Source of the DNA: Streptomyces cupreus
Lineage (GTDB): Bacteria > Actinomycetota > Actinomycetes > Streptomycetales > Streptomycetaceae
DNA length: 48,239 nt
Direction: 5' to 3'
NCBI RefSeq assembly: GCF_014257025.1
Contig: NZ_JACMSF010000061.1
Location: forward strand, 1 to 48,239
The position numbers and the translations under genes were made by a program. Position 1 is the stretch's first letter; each line of letters begins with the position of its first letter. This document shows, piece after piece, positions 1-8,803 of the stretch. The notes beneath the pieces were generated by a model. That model did no database searches, was not told the origin of the DNA, and saw only the letters and a list, made by a program, of their open reading frames with translations.

Positions 1-108
1 CGAACTACCGGTACCAGGTAGCGGGCCTGTTCGCGGGCGGTGTGCAACGCGTCGGCGGTGAATGTGCAATCAGTGAGGCCGAAGGGCGCCAGCAGCGTGG
101 GCGCAGCG
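1..108 (-). pseudogene. ISAs1-family transposase fragment, runs off the window
   Basis: Read on the minus strand, the first hundred bases encode a stretch containing TLLAPFGL, TADALHT and AREQARYLV. This resembles the catalytic core of ISAs1-family DDE transposases, where a TADALHTQ-like motif carries the second catalytic aspartate. No start is present: the fragment begins abruptly about 20 bases beyond the stop of the neighbouring methyltransferase and leaves the window at its other end. It is probably a remnant, but what lies beyond position 1 cannot be seen. Confidence 0.5.
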
Positions 109-129
109 GCTCCTGTCCTGCCCGGCGTT

Positions 130-1125
130 CTACTTCGTTCCACGGACGACATAGAGCCCGCGAATGCGCTCGACAGTGAATTCGCTCAGGTGAAGGTCCC
201 TGCACCAGCGCTCGAGTCGGCGCCGCGGCTGGGGCCTCTCGAATTGGGGCGAGAGCCAGTCGAAAGTGTCCAGGATCGACCAGGTCCGCAGGATTTCGGC
301 ATCAGTCAACCCGAGGTGGCGGTGATTAGCCACCGGAACCAGCCTGGCCAGGTAGTCGCCCACCCATGGGACTGCGCTGAGGCGCATGGAAACTGGCAGC
401 AGTCGTGGCGTGATGGATTGGACAACGCTGTAGAGCTTGGAGGGTGGAATTCGCTTCGTGACGGGCCGGAGCAGTTGGCGCAGATGCGGATAGGCGACGA
501 TCGCTGCGTACACGTCGATGCAGAACTTTCCACCCGGACGCAGGTAACGGAAGATCGTCTTGAAGGCCCGCTCAACGTCAGGCGTGTGCTGGATGACTCC
601 GAGGCAGACGAGGTAGTCGAATGATTCATCCGCCAGAGGCATGTCGTAGATGCTGGCCTGGAATAGCCGCAGGTTGGCGAATCGGCCATTGGACACGGCG
701 TTGGCGTCCACCGCGTTGGAGAGGTCGAAGGAGGTCACGGCAGCGCCGGTCTGGCAGAGCACTTCAGTGAAGCGTCCGGCGCCGCTTCCGCATTCAAGAA
801 TTTCGCGGCCCCGAAGTTCGTCAGCGGTCCAGCCGCTCTCCCGCAGCAGGCGATCTTTGGATACGGGGAGCCCCACATGCGAGTCAAGCTGGGTAAGCCG
901 ATGCAAATTCCATTGATATCCGAAAGATTTCCCGTAGTTGTCCTCGGGAACGAACCGCGGGATCCCATCATGCACAGGATAGGTTCGTCTGCACCCTTTG
1001 CAGGTCAGCGCGGTATCTCCGTGGAGCCGCGCACGGCAGCCCGGACATCGAAGCGTCTCGAACCAGTAACCGTCTCGGTTCTTCTCTGTGAGGTCGTCAG
1101 TCAATCTCTTGTGCATGCGGGACAT
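130..1125 (-). CDS. Class I SAM-dependent methyltransferase with N-terminal zinc ribbon
   Basis: The 331-residue product starts with a Trm112-like zinc ribbon (CPGC about residue 28, CKGC about residue 43, then a YPVHDGIPRF segment). A Rossmann methyltransferase domain follows: glycine-rich SAM motif I LECGSGAGRFTE near residue 110, an acidic residue ending strand 2 (SFDLS), DYLVCLGVIQHTPD, and LRPGGKFCIDVY. Such proteins methylate small molecules, lipids or sugars in polysaccharide and natural-product pathways; the substrate here is unknown. The ATG at 1125 has only a weak purine stretch (GAAAG) upstream, and an in-frame ATG three codons later is possible. The gene stands alone between IS fragments, so its pathway may have been lost or may lie outside the window. 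Confidence 0.82.
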   Translation of the reverse strand: MSRMHKRLTDDLTEKNRDGYWFETLRCPGCRARLHGDTALTCKGCRRTYPVHDGIPRFVPEDNYGKSFGYQWNLHRLTQLDSHVGLPVSKDRLLRESGWTADELRGREILECGSGAGRFTEVLCQTGAAVTSFDLSNAVDANAVSNGRFANLRLFQASIYDMPLADESFDYLVCLGVIQHTPDVERAFKTIFRYLRPGGKFCIDVYAAIVAYPHLRQLLRPVTKRIPPSKLYSVVQSITPRLLPVSMRLSAVPWVGDYLARLVPVANHRHLGLTDAEILRTWSILDTFDWLSPQFERPQPRRRLERWCRDLHLSEFTVERIRGLYVVRGTK

Positions 1126-1248
1126 GCTAACTGATCTTTCGATTTGGGTGGGGCAAGAACCCGCGTGTCGTGTTCTTGCCGCATATGCGACGAGTTAGGC
1201 AGGCAATCGACTCATGAGATCCACCGATAAGACTTCTCGCGGTTTTAC

Positions 1249-1461
1249 TCAGGTTGAACTCGCGTAGTCCGGCGGTCTGATCACGTCGTCGTCCATGGTC
1301 AGACCGGTGGGTGGCGGACAGCCGTCGACCAGGTGGGGACGGTACTGGATCTTCTTCGGCTTCCGCTTGATCGCGCGGGTGAGGTGCGTGAGGTCGGCGG
1401 CGGCGAAGTGGGCCAACTCCTGGGCCAGATGCACGTTCAGGATGCCCCTACGTTGCGTCAA
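1249..1461 (-). pseudogene. Transposase C-terminal fragment, possibly IS630-like
   Basis: The short 70-codon frame contains ELAHFAAADLTHLTRAIKR, then KIQYRPHLVDGC and TGLT. That pattern resembles the C-terminal tail of IS630-type DDE transposases, in which a run ending in IQYRPxLIDGCLxxTGL is common. It lies just downstream of, and overlaps by four bases, another transposase fragment, so it is most likely part of the same nest of IS remnants rather than a gene. The assignment rests on a short motif and is tentative. Confidence 0.4.
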
Positions 1462-1952
1462 GTGGCAGAAGATGCGATGACGGAGGTTGTCGCCGGGTGG
1501 ATCTGCCGGTAGATCGCGCGGGCGACGTAGCGTTTGAGGCAGCGGATGATCTCGCGTTTCGACATGCCCTGCTTCGTCCGCCGCTCGACGTAGGCGCAGG
1601 TGCGTGCGTCACGGCGGATGCGTGTCACAACGATCCGGTAGAGGGCAGCGTTGGCCTGGCGGTTGCCACCGCGGTTCAGCTGTCGGCGCCGGGTCTTTCC
1701 GGAGGACTGCTCGACCGGGCTGACGCCGCACAGAGCGGCGAAGGGTGCCGCGTACTCGGACAGTTGCCAGCCGTTCTTGCGCGACAACGGCGCCAGCAGC
1801 CCGCGGATGCACGCCTGCGCCCGCAGCCGCAGCTCCCACCGGCCGAAGACGTGCCCTACCTCCACGAGCAGGTCCTCCAGCCGGTCCGACCACTCCTCGG
1901 CCCACTCCCGGTCGGCCACGGCCGACGGGACCTCCAGCAACTCGGCCCGCAC
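1458..1952 (-). pseudogene. Chimeric transposase remnant: IS701-type N-terminus joined in frame to IS110-type C-terminus
   Basis: The first about 67 residues (WSDRLEDLLVEVGHVFGRWE, then RAQACIRGLLAPLSRKNGW) match the start of IS701-type transposases, which have an RxxxYxxGLLxPLxRKNxW motif. From about residue 69 the sequence switches to the C-terminal part of IS110/IS116/IS902 transposases (FAALCGVSPVEQSSGKTRRR, LNRGGNRQANAALYRIV, then REIIRCLKRYVAR). Neither catalytic core is complete, so the product cannot be an active transposase. The likely origin is a deletion or nested insertion joining two elements that happened to keep the frame. Confidence 0.65.
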
Positions 1953-1974
1953 ACACGGTAGTTACCCGATACAC

Positions 1975-2275
1975 AAGACCACCGAACTACAGCGCCCTCA
2001 AGGCCCGAGGCGGTACCCGAGAAGAGCCCGGGCCTGCTGGGGGTCGGCGAGTGGATTGCTGATGCCTTGTCATCTGTCCTGGAGCGCACGCCCAGCGCGA
2101 GCAGCGCTTTCCCGCGAGTTCACTCTCTTGCGTTCGCCTGGTTGGCGCGGGGGGACGATGCCGACGACCCCCTCGGTGCGCCTCCGCAGCGGTGTGGGAA
2201 GGCCTCGTAGGGATCGACCCGGCGGTGAAGCGGATCGCAGTGGCCGTGCGGGCTGCCGGAAGAAACGCGTCTCCG
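1975..2275. other. No gene seen
   Basis: This 300-base stretch lies between the IS701/IS110 remnant and the 3' end of the DUF4012 gene. Open frames on both strands lack recognisable motifs, and I see no clear hairpin or promoter. Confidence 0.4.
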
Positions 2276-4120
2276 TCAGCCGCGGCAGGCGGGGTAGGAA
2301 TCCACACGGGCGCGAAGCGGCGTGATCAGTGGCTGGCGCAGCAGCACCGGGGTTTGGTCACTGATTGGCTCGAGGAGATGAAGCTTCAGCGTGCGGCTCT
2401 GCTGCGCCGGCAGTTCTACATCCACTGTGAAAACAGCATGGCCGCGTTCGGTGCCGCTGCCTACGTTGACAGGGCGGCCGTCCAGGGTCGCGCGGGTCAA
2501 CCGTGCGTGCGAGCTGGCGTAGTAGGAGACGAGCAGCCGGTTGTCACCCGGCCGGGTGGGGTAGGGCGGCTTGTCGCCACGCTGGGTGACATAGGGCGGG
2601 AGGCCTGATGTGGGAGCCCGGTTGGCGAGTGTGATCCGTGCGATGACGGGTCGGCCGCGGCGGGTGCATCGGCCGGGAATCCAGTGCAGTTCCCGGTCGA
2701 GGTAGTAGTCGAGCTTTCCGCCTGCGGCGTTGATCAGCACTAGTCCGGCGAACGGTCCGGGCTTTGCCGGCAGGGCACCGGCCACGGGTCGGCTCTGCAG
2801 GAGGCGTTGTTCCCGGGGCTGCGCGCTCCATACTTGCAGGCGCCCTTCGCCCGCGACGTCGTAGGTCGCCCTGAGCAGCTCCGGCATCCGTTCGGGAGTG
2901 TCCAGGGTGCCGATGAGCGTCGCGGCGGCGGCGCGTGCGACGTCGAGGAGGTATGCCTGGCGTACTCGGCTGTCGGAGAAGCTGGCGTAAGCGGTTCGCT
3001 CGGTGAGGTCCACTACATTGTCTGCGGTGACCGCCGTTCCGTCGGGCAGCCGGGCCGGGCCTGTTGCCTGGAGAAGCCGCCCCATCGCGCTAGGATCGAG
3101 CGCGATCGCACCGTCCACGCGCTGGCCGCTGTGTTCGCGCCACATCGCCGCCCAGATGCGGGCCGCATAGGGGAAATGAGGGCTGACATTGGAGTTGGCC
3201 CAGGTGCCGGTGGGGTTCATGGCACCGTAGCGCCTGCGGTACTCGGCTCCCAGGTCGATGTCGGGGCGCTCATCCACGAGCATGCCGTCGGTGCCGAACG
3301 TCTCGAACCGCAGCCTTCCCTGATGCGCTGTCAGTACGGTGAAGGCCCCGGGCAGACCTCCGGTGCCCCGGGATTCGGCGGTGTTCTGGAACACCACGAT
3401 GTAGCGCCGTGGGCCGTCCGCTCCGAGCATGGGTGGAAGCACGCGGCCCGCCACCGCCACATCGGCCATGGCGGGGGCCATTCCATGGAGCTGAGAAATC
3501 AGCTGGGTACGCGCGCGATCGACGCCTGGCACCCAGGGTGTGGGAGGCAGTCCGTCGGCAAGTCTGCGTGTGTCGGAGGCAGCTTGCGCGGCGCGGTCGA
3601 GAGCCGGGGCTCTGCCCCGGAGAGTGGACAGCAGGGCCGGTAGCCCGTCGCGGCGGGCAGCGTCGGGCGGCTTCGCTGCAAGGTGCACCATCGGTGGCAG
3701 AATGTCACCGGCCACCTGGTCGGCGGCCTGGGCGATGCCGCGAACTGTGCTCAAGGGCCGACCCAGGAACGGTACGTGCGAAGCCGCGTACCAGGCAGGC
3801 CCGGTGGTGAGCTTGTGGGCCCGGGCGGCATGGGCCGCCGCAGACCGCATCGCCTTGTCCGGGCTCGCCGGAGTGGCACTCCCCGGTGAGCCCATGATGG
3901 ATTGCCGAAGTGTCGCCAGATCTCGCTGCGCGTTCAGCAGTTCGGAGCGGGCGAGCAGGCCGGTGACCGTGATCCAGGCCGCCCCGGCGAGGGAAAGCGC
4001 GGCGACGGCCAGCAGCGTGTACCGGACTGAACGTCGTCTGCAGGATCCGCGCAGGCGGAAGGCGCCCAAGGCGAGTCCGGGATGCCGTGGAACCGCGGGA
4101 CGCACCTTTTGCTCCGTCAT
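2276..4120 (-). CDS. DUF4012-family membrane-anchored protein
   Basis: The 614-residue product has a short basic cytoplasmic N-terminus, one membrane segment at about residues 30-50 (YTLLAVAALSLAGAAWITV), and a large outside domain. The domain matches the actinobacterial DUF4012 pattern: MLGADGPRRYIVVFQNTAESRGTGG in two pieces, GAFTVL, and later NSNVSPHFPYAARIWAAM. DUF4012 proteins are found in exopolysaccharide and cell-envelope clusters; their biochemical role is not established. The open frame extends to 4636, but the upstream part is low-complexity Arg/Pro translation without homology, so the ATG at 4120 directly before the basic, TM-containing region is preferred. It lies downstream of the cyclotransferase gene on the same strand but 270 bases away, with its own copy of the repeated upstream element (4311-4383). 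Confidence 0.8.
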   Translation of the reverse strand: MTEQKVRPAVPRHPGLALGAFRLRGSCRRRSVRYTLLAVAALSLAGAAWITVTGLLARSELLNAQRDLATLRQSIMGSPGSATPASPDKAMRSAAAHAARAHKLTTGPAWYAASHVPFLGRPLSTVRGIAQAADQVAGDILPPMVHLAAKPPDAARRDGLPALLSTLRGRAPALDRAAQAASDTRRLADGLPPTPWVPGVDRARTQLISQLHGMAPAMADVAVAGRVLPPMLGADGPRRYIVVFQNTAESRGTGGLPGAFTVLTAHQGRLRFETFGTDGMLVDERPDIDLGAEYRRRYGAMNPTGTWANSNVSPHFPYAARIWAAMWREHSGQRVDGAIALDPSAMGRLLQATGPARLPDGTAVTADNVVDLTERTAYASFSDSRVRQAYLLDVARAAAATLIGTLDTPERMPELLRATYDVAGEGRLQVWSAQPREQRLLQSRPVAGALPAKPGPFAGLVLINAAGGKLDYYLDRELHWIPGRCTRRGRPVIARITLANRAPTSGLPPYVTQRGDKPPYPTRPGDNRLLVSYYASSHARLTRATLDGRPVNVGSGTERGHAVFTVDVELPAQQSRTLKLHLLEPISDQTPVLLRQPLITPLRARVDSYPACRG

Positions 4121-4310
4121 GACCTGTGGCGACGACGCGTGCTGGGCACTGTGCTGCCGCCCGTGGCCGCTCCCCGTGAGACATGCGGCGGCGTGGGGAC
4201 GAGGCCGGCAGTCGTTACCAGAGCAACTCGTCGTCGCGGCGATGTCGTCATTCTCCGCACTCTTCTCGGTTGATTCCGGGCTAGGCGCCGGTGTGGCAAT
4301 AGCCTTTGAC

Positions 4311-4383
4311 CGAGATATAGATACAGTGACGAACTGGGTGTCCGGCCGGCGGACAGTTAGGTGTTGCCCGAAGTCACCTGATG
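4311..4383 (-). promoter_or_regulatory. Repeated upstream element, copy 2
   Basis: On the minus strand this segment begins CATCAGGTGACTT, passes through GGCCGGACACC and ends in TATCTATATC. By eye it matches about two thirds of positions, without gaps, in the segment at 5330-5403 upstream of the cyclotransferase gene. It lies 190 bases before the DUF4012 start. Conservation between two promoter regions suggests a shared operator, promoter or leader, but no known binding consensus was recognised. Confidence 0.4.
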
Positions 4384-4392
4384 GTGTGGCGT

Positions 4393-5271
4393 TCACTCCG
4401 CCTCCGGGCCCTTGAACACGACGCGGAACATCTTGGGCCAGAACTTGCCGGTGATCAGAAACTGGTCGGTGCCGGGGACGGCCGCGATACCGTTCAGGAC
4501 GGAGCCGTTCACAGCTTCGTCCTTGCGCAGCAGCCCGGTGGCGTCGATGCTGGCCGTCACCGTACCGCTGGCGGGATCGATGCGCACGATCCGCTCGGTG
4601 AACAGGACGTTTGCGTATACGGCGTCGCCGACGCACTCGAGTTCGTTCAGCTTGGCCAACGGTCGTCCGTTCTCGGTAATGGGAATGTGGCCTGCCTTCG
4701 CAAGCGTCTTCGGGTGCCGGAACGTCAGCCGGGACGATCCGTCGCTAGTAACCAGTCGATTCTTGGACCGCTGGTGGCACACGCCCCAGCCCTCATCGGG
4801 GTACGGGACGCGGCTTACCTCCTTCAATGTCGTCGCATCGCGCTCGACGGCGATCCCGTTCCGCCAGGTGAGTTGCCAGAGCGTCCGGTCGAGTACGGTG
4901 ATCCCCTCGCCGAACAACGGCGCGGGCATCGCCACGCGGGCCGTGGGTTGCCCGCCGGGCGGACCTGCCCGGACCGAGGAACGCCCCGCCAGGCCGGTTC
5001 CCTCGTACAGCGTGTCACCGGCCATCTCCAGTCCCTGGGTGAACGCCTGCGGATCGTGCGGCAGGACCTCAAGCACCTTGACCCGCAACCGCTCCACAGC
5101 GTCCGTGGACGCCGACTTGGGCGCCGGGGTGCCGTCGGCGTGGTTCTCGGCGGCCGTACCGGACGTGTGGAATTCCGCCGTGTCCCTCGCTGTGCAGGAC
5201 ATGCAGCAGATGAGCAGCGCCCCCAACGCCGTCGCCATCACGGCGTGTACGTGTTCCGATCTGGTCACCAT
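4393..5271 (-). CDS. Glutaminyl-peptide cyclotransferase, predicted lipoprotein
   Basis: The 292-residue protein resembles the beta-propeller glutaminyl cyclases (Glu_cyclase_2 family), which turn an N-terminal glutamine of a peptide into pyroglutamate. Typical signatures are PHDPQAFTQGLEM, YEGTGLAGRSSVR, the EGITVLDRTLWQLTW strand, PYPDEGWGVC, KLNELECVGDAVYANV and the closing NGIAAVPGTDQFLITGKFWP. The N-terminus is a signal sequence ending in a lipobox-like LLICCMSC, so the enzyme is probably tethered outside the membrane. The ATG at 5271 is chosen because a good ribosome site (GGAGAGTGGAGAAG) lies just upstream; the frame continues to 5433 but crosses the conserved upstream element. Neighbours suggest work on secreted or surface proteins. 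Confidence 0.85.
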   Translation of the reverse strand: MVTRSEHVHAVMATALGALLICCMSCTARDTAEFHTSGTAAENHADGTPAPKSASTDAVERLRVKVLEVLPHDPQAFTQGLEMAGDTLYEGTGLAGRSSVRAGPPGGQPTARVAMPAPLFGEGITVLDRTLWQLTWRNGIAVERDATTLKEVSRVPYPDEGWGVCHQRSKNRLVTSDGSSRLTFRHPKTLAKAGHIPITENGRPLAKLNELECVGDAVYANVLFTERIVRIDPASGTVTASIDATGLLRKDEAVNGSVLNGIAAVPGTDQFLITGKFWPKMFRVVFKGPEAE

Positions 5272-5329
5272 TTCCACTTCTCCACTCTCCTCGGTCGTGT
5301 CCGGGCGAGGCGGTGCGGCATCGGTCGTT

Positions 5330-5403
5330 GACGAATATGGATGCACGGACGGATGCGGCGTCCGGCTGCCGAACGGTGTGGCGTGCGCGAAAGTCACCGG
5401 ATG
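5330..5403 (-). promoter_or_regulatory. Repeated upstream element, copy 1
   Basis: The minus strand reads CATCCGGTGACTTTCGC, then AGCCGGACGCC, and ends GTGCATCCATATTCGTC. It lies 58 bases before the cyclotransferase start and is the best-placed copy for a promoter. The related copy at 4311-4383 precedes the next gene of the same orientation, and a looser match at 9526-9608 precedes the LAXTG protein at a nearly identical distance. Confidence 0.4.
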
Positions 5404-5600
5404 GTGCGACTCGCTTCGCCATGGCAGCGACATCGAGCTGTGACGAGAGGCTCGACCAATCTGCCTCCAGAGCTGTTTTGTCGGGCCGACACTGGGGTGG
5501 CTCCCGGGATCGAGACGTTCAAGCCCCTATCTTCAGCTGTGTACATAGGGAACAAACCTCTCCTTTGGGTGGTTTCCCTCGGTCTTTTGAGGGGTGCAGT

Positions 5601-7043
5601 TTGGATCTCCACGGATTCCTGAAGGCTCTTGCCCGGCGCTGGCTGACCGTCGCGGTCTGTCTGGTTCTCGCGGTGGGGGCGGCGCTCGCTGTCACGAACC
5701 TGAGCACCCCCGTCTACGCGGCCAGTACTCAGCTCTTCGTCGCCACACGCTCCGGTGAGGACACCGTTCAGCTCAGTCAGGGACAGACCTTCTCGCAGGC
5801 GCGCGTGCAGTCGTACGCCGCCATCGTGTCGACCCGCCAGGTGACCGGGCCCGTGGTGCGTGAACTGAGGCTGCGCACAACACCGGAGGAATTGGCGTCC
5901 CAGATCACCGCCGAGGCCCCGCTCAACACCGTGCTCATCAACATCACCGTCCAGGATCCCGACCCCAAGCGTGCCGCAGAGATCGCCAATGCCGTCGCGG
6001 CGTGTTTCAGCGCTGTCGTCGAGCGGTTGGAGACACCCAAGCCGATGGGCCCGGGGCGCAAGCCCGGCACACCTCCCGAGCCTGTCTCGCCGGTCTCGCT
6101 GGGCGTCACCCAGCATGCGATCGCGCCCTCCGATCCCGTCTCTCCGCGCCCGCTGATCAACCTGGCCGCCGGAGTGCTCGCCGGACTACTGCTCGGCGCC
6201 GGATTTGTCGCCCTGCGCGAGACCCTCGACACCACGTTCAAGACCAGCCAGGCGCTCGGCGAGCTCACGGGGCTGCCGGGACTCGGGGCCATCCCGTACG
6301 ACAAGGGCGCACCGGCACAACCGCTCATCACCGCCGCCGTTCACTCCAAGCGCGCCGAGGCCTTCCGCAAGCTGCGCACCAATCTGCAGTTCGCCCAGAT
6401 CGACGACCGTCCCCGGATCATCATGGTGACCAGCTCACTGCCCGGCGAGGGCAAGACCAACACCTCGGTGAACCTGGCCCTCTCCCTCGCCGAGGCGGGC
6501 GTCTCCACCTGTCTGGTGGATGCCGATCTGCGTCGTCCGTGTGTGGCCAAGACCTTCGGTCTCGTCCAGGACGCCGGACTGACCACCGTGCTCATCGGAC
6601 AGGCCCGGGTCGAGGAGGTGATGCAGCAGACCAGCAACCGACTCGCGGTGCTCGCCAGCGGCGCCATGCCGCCGAACCCCACCGAGTTGCTCGCCTCGGC
6701 CCGCATGAGCGAGGTCCTCGACGAGCTCACGAGCACCTACGAGGTGGTGATCGTCGACACCGCGCCGCTGCTGCCGGTCGCCGACACCATCGGTCTCGCC
6801 CCGCTGGCCCAGGGCACGCTGCTCGTCGTCCGGGCCTCGAAGACCAACCATGACCAGGTCCGTACCGCAGTCGAGGCGCTGGACCGCGTGGGCGGCCGTG
6901 TGCTCGGCACCGTCTTCAACATGACTGTGCCCCCCAAGGGCGACCGCTACGGGATGTACGGGGCGTACGGCGAACTGCCCGCGCCCCGCTTGTCGGCCCA
7001 GCAGAAGGAGGCCGGCGTGGCGGATCTCGCGGCTGAGAAATGA
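5601..7043 (+). CDS. Wzz/CpsC-CpsD fusion: polysaccharide co-polymerase and bacterial tyrosine kinase
   Basis: The 480-residue protein has a Wzz chain-length domain bounded by two membrane helices (about residues 12-31 and 184-204) and a cytoplasmic BY-kinase ATPase. The Walker A motif LPGEGKTNTS lies near residue 282, Walker A' LVDADLRRP near 306 and Walker B VVIVDTAPLL near 382. A short C-terminal tyrosine series with YxxYxxY spacing (about residues 450-456) is a candidate autophosphorylation site. Family role: control of export and chain length of surface polysaccharide by cycles of phosphorylation. A TTG start at 5601 is chosen because GAGGGG lies eight bases upstream and the next residues are the first helix; upstream in-frame ATGs cross non-coding sequence. 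The tyrosine phosphatase at 12245 is the likely opposing enzyme. Confidence 0.9.
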   Translation: MDLHGFLKALARRWLTVAVCLVLAVGAALAVTNLSTPVYAASTQLFVATRSGEDTVQLSQGQTFSQARVQSYAAIVSTRQVTGPVVRELRLRTTPEELASQITAEAPLNTVLINITVQDPDPKRAAEIANAVAACFSAVVERLETPKPMGPGRKPGTPPEPVSPVSLGVTQHAIAPSDPVSPRPLINLAAGVLAGLLLGAGFVALRETLDTTFKTSQALGELTGLPGLGAIPYDKGAPAQPLITAAVHSKRAEAFRKLRTNLQFAQIDDRPRIIMVTSSLPGEGKTNTSVNLALSLAEAGVSTCLVDADLRRPCVAKTFGLVQDAGLTTVLIGQARVEEVMQQTSNRLAVLASGAMPPNPTELLASARMSEVLDELTSTYEVVIVDTAPLLPVADTIGLAPLAQGTLLVVRASKTNHDQVRTAVEALDRVGGRVLGTVFNMTVPPKGDRYGMYGAYGELPAPRLSAQQKEAGVADLAAEK

Positions 7044-7067
7044 CCCGAGGGGCGTGACGCCGACATT

Positions 7068-7131
7068 CGGCAGCGCACCTCGGAGACGGCAGGGCCGTGT
7101 CCGCCTCCGCCGGTGCCGAGGTGCGCTGCCG
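7068..7131. terminator. Bidirectional terminator between convergent genes
   Basis: Two 16-base arms, CGGCAGCGCACCTCGG at 7068-7083 and its exact complement at 7116-7131, flank a 32-base loop. They sit between the stops of the kinase (7043) and the subtilisin (7157), the expected place for a shared intrinsic terminator in a GC-rich actinobacterium. Confidence 0.75.
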
Positions 7132-7156
7132 AGGTGGGCATCGTTCTGACAGCTCG

Positions 7157-8452
7157 TCAGAACGAAGAGACCCTGAGGAGGCGCTCCTTGACGGCGTCCC
7201 CGTCCTGCGACGGCCAGGACCAGTTGAGGCTGCCCGCGTTCTGCAGGGCCGACTTGACGGTCTGGGGTGACGCGGTGGGGTGGGTGGCCCGGTACAGTGC
7301 CGCGCCGCCCGCCACATGCGGAGCGGCCATGGAGGTGCCGGAGGCGATGGCGTAGCCACCGTTGGGGTAGGTCGACCGGATGCACACGCCCGGAGCGATC
7401 AGGTCCACGTCGGCGCCGTAGTTGGAGAAGTCCGCGAACGTGTCGTCCCGGTCGGCGCGGCACGTCGGCCTGGCCAGGCCGCCGGGCTTGCCGTCGAAGT
7501 CCGCCAGGGCGCTGACGGTGATCACTTCGTCGTATGCGGCCGGCGCCGTGTTCCTGGCGTCGGCATGGGCGTTGCCGGCCGCCACGGCGTAGGTGACACC
7601 CCTGGCGACCGAGTTACAGATGGCCTGGTGCATGGCGTCTCCGTTTGTCCTGCCGCAGTTGCCGTCGTCGGTGCCGGACCCACCCAGGCTCATGTTGGCC
7701 ACGTCGATCTGGTCGGCGTGCTGGGTGACGTAGTCGATGCCACAGAGGGTGCTTGAGGTGGTTCCCATGCCGGCGGCGTTGAGCACCTGCACCGACCACA
7801 GCCGCGCACCCGGTGCCACCCCGACGACCCCTGTGCGGTTGTCCAGGGCACCGATGGTGCCCGCCACATGCGTGCCGTGGCCGTTCAGGTCGATGTTCGG
7901 GGGGAGGAGGGGCGTTGCGCAGTTCACACCGCCGGAGCGGTGCACATTGAGATCCGGGTGGCTCGCGTCGATCCCGGTGTCGATCACGGCGACATCCGCG
8001 TTGACCCGCCGGTCCACGCCGTTGATGGCCGCGGTCGGGCTGAGGTCGGCGTCGACTCGGTTCACACCGGTCGGGACGGACTGGGCCGTGGCACGGACCC
8101 ATCGGTCCTGCTGCACCGACTGCACCTGCGGTTCGTCGGCGAGTGCGGCCGCGGTGCGCGGGGTCATCGACGCCGCATAGCCGTAGAGGGCATGGCGATA
8201 GACGTGGTGCACGACGGCGCCCATGTCGGAGGCGTGCTCGCTCGCCTCCGTCACCGCTTCCTCCATGTCCTCCCTTCTGTCGGTGGCGGTCTGCCTGAGC
8301 GTCACGATGTACCGGCCGGGAATCCTGCCGGCCTTGTCGGAGGCCGTGGCCGCCGACGGGAACCCTGCTGCGGCCGAGTCTGCGACGGCGCCTGGCGTGC
8401 CGGCCGCCAAGGCCGCCAGGGCGAGGAGAGTTACACCAAAGGTTTTGGGCAT
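7157..8452 (-). CDS. Secreted subtilisin-like serine protease (S8 family)
   Basis: The 431-residue preproprotein has a signal peptide (residues 1 to about 21, ending AVA), an I9-type propeptide (PGRYIVTLRQ through VQSVQQD), and a full S8 catalytic domain. Aspartate is in VAVIDTGIDASHPDL (about residue 155), histidine in NGHGTHVAGTIG (about 190) and serine in GTSMAAPHVAGGAAL (about 371). Asn in AVAAGNAHAD forms the oxyanion hole. The ATG at 8452 follows a GAAAGG ribosome site and starts exactly at the signal peptide; the longer frame to 8596 adds an unlikely 48-residue leader. No wall-anchoring domain follows, so it should be released. It shares a terminator region with the kinase and may process nearby surface proteins, which is inference. 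Confidence 0.93.
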   Translation of the reverse strand: MPKTFGVTLLALAALAAGTPGAVADSAAAGFPSAATASDKAGRIPGRYIVTLRQTATDRREDMEEAVTEASEHASDMGAVVHHVYRHALYGYAASMTPRTAAALADEPQVQSVQQDRWVRATAQSVPTGVNRVDADLSPTAAINGVDRRVNADVAVIDTGIDASHPDLNVHRSGGVNCATPLLPPNIDLNGHGTHVAGTIGALDNRTGVVGVAPGARLWSVQVLNAAGMGTTSSTLCGIDYVTQHADQIDVANMSLGGSGTDDGNCGRTNGDAMHQAICNSVARGVTYAVAAGNAHADARNTAPAAYDEVITVSALADFDGKPGGLARPTCRADRDDTFADFSNYGADVDLIAPGVCIRSTYPNGGYAIASGTSMAAPHVAGGAALYRATHPTASPQTVKSALQNAGSLNWSWPSQDGDAVKERLLRVSSF

Positions 8453-8803
8453 CCCGGACCTTTCTCGATTGCATTGGTGCCGAGCCGGGCCGGCGCTTTC
8501 GTGCCGGATGTCCGGCTCCCAGTGGTTCCTAGAGCTTGCAGGTGCGTGAGGGGCCGCAACACCTCCACGTACGGCGATGCGGGATTTTCCGACCATCTGT
8601 CAGCCGTGTGGCCCCGTAGGCCGGTTCCTACGAGAGCAGCGAGATCGTCGGTGTCGCGCGGGTGCACGATGCTCCTGTCACTCGGATGCCGCGCACCTGG
8701 GTCACAGGCGACTTCGTTGTGGGGTGTATGACGACCGCGCAGCCCGGCTCGGACCCCGCCGAGCTCTCCGCCGCGCACAGGACGCGGATTTGGCGGGGCT
8801 GCC
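8453..8803. other. Intergenic region without a supported gene
   Basis: The region lies between divergent genes, so it must hold promoters for the protease and possibly for the membrane protein at 8804. A 27-codon open frame starts at 8728 and ends at 8811, overlapping the next start, but it has no recognisable motif. Confidence 0.35.

Noticed and set aside
4121..4636. Long N-terminal extension of the DUF4012 gene
   Set aside because: The extra 172 residues are low-complexity and cross the repeated upstream element and the 3' end of the cyclotransferase gene; the ATG at 4120 directly precedes the basic and membrane region.
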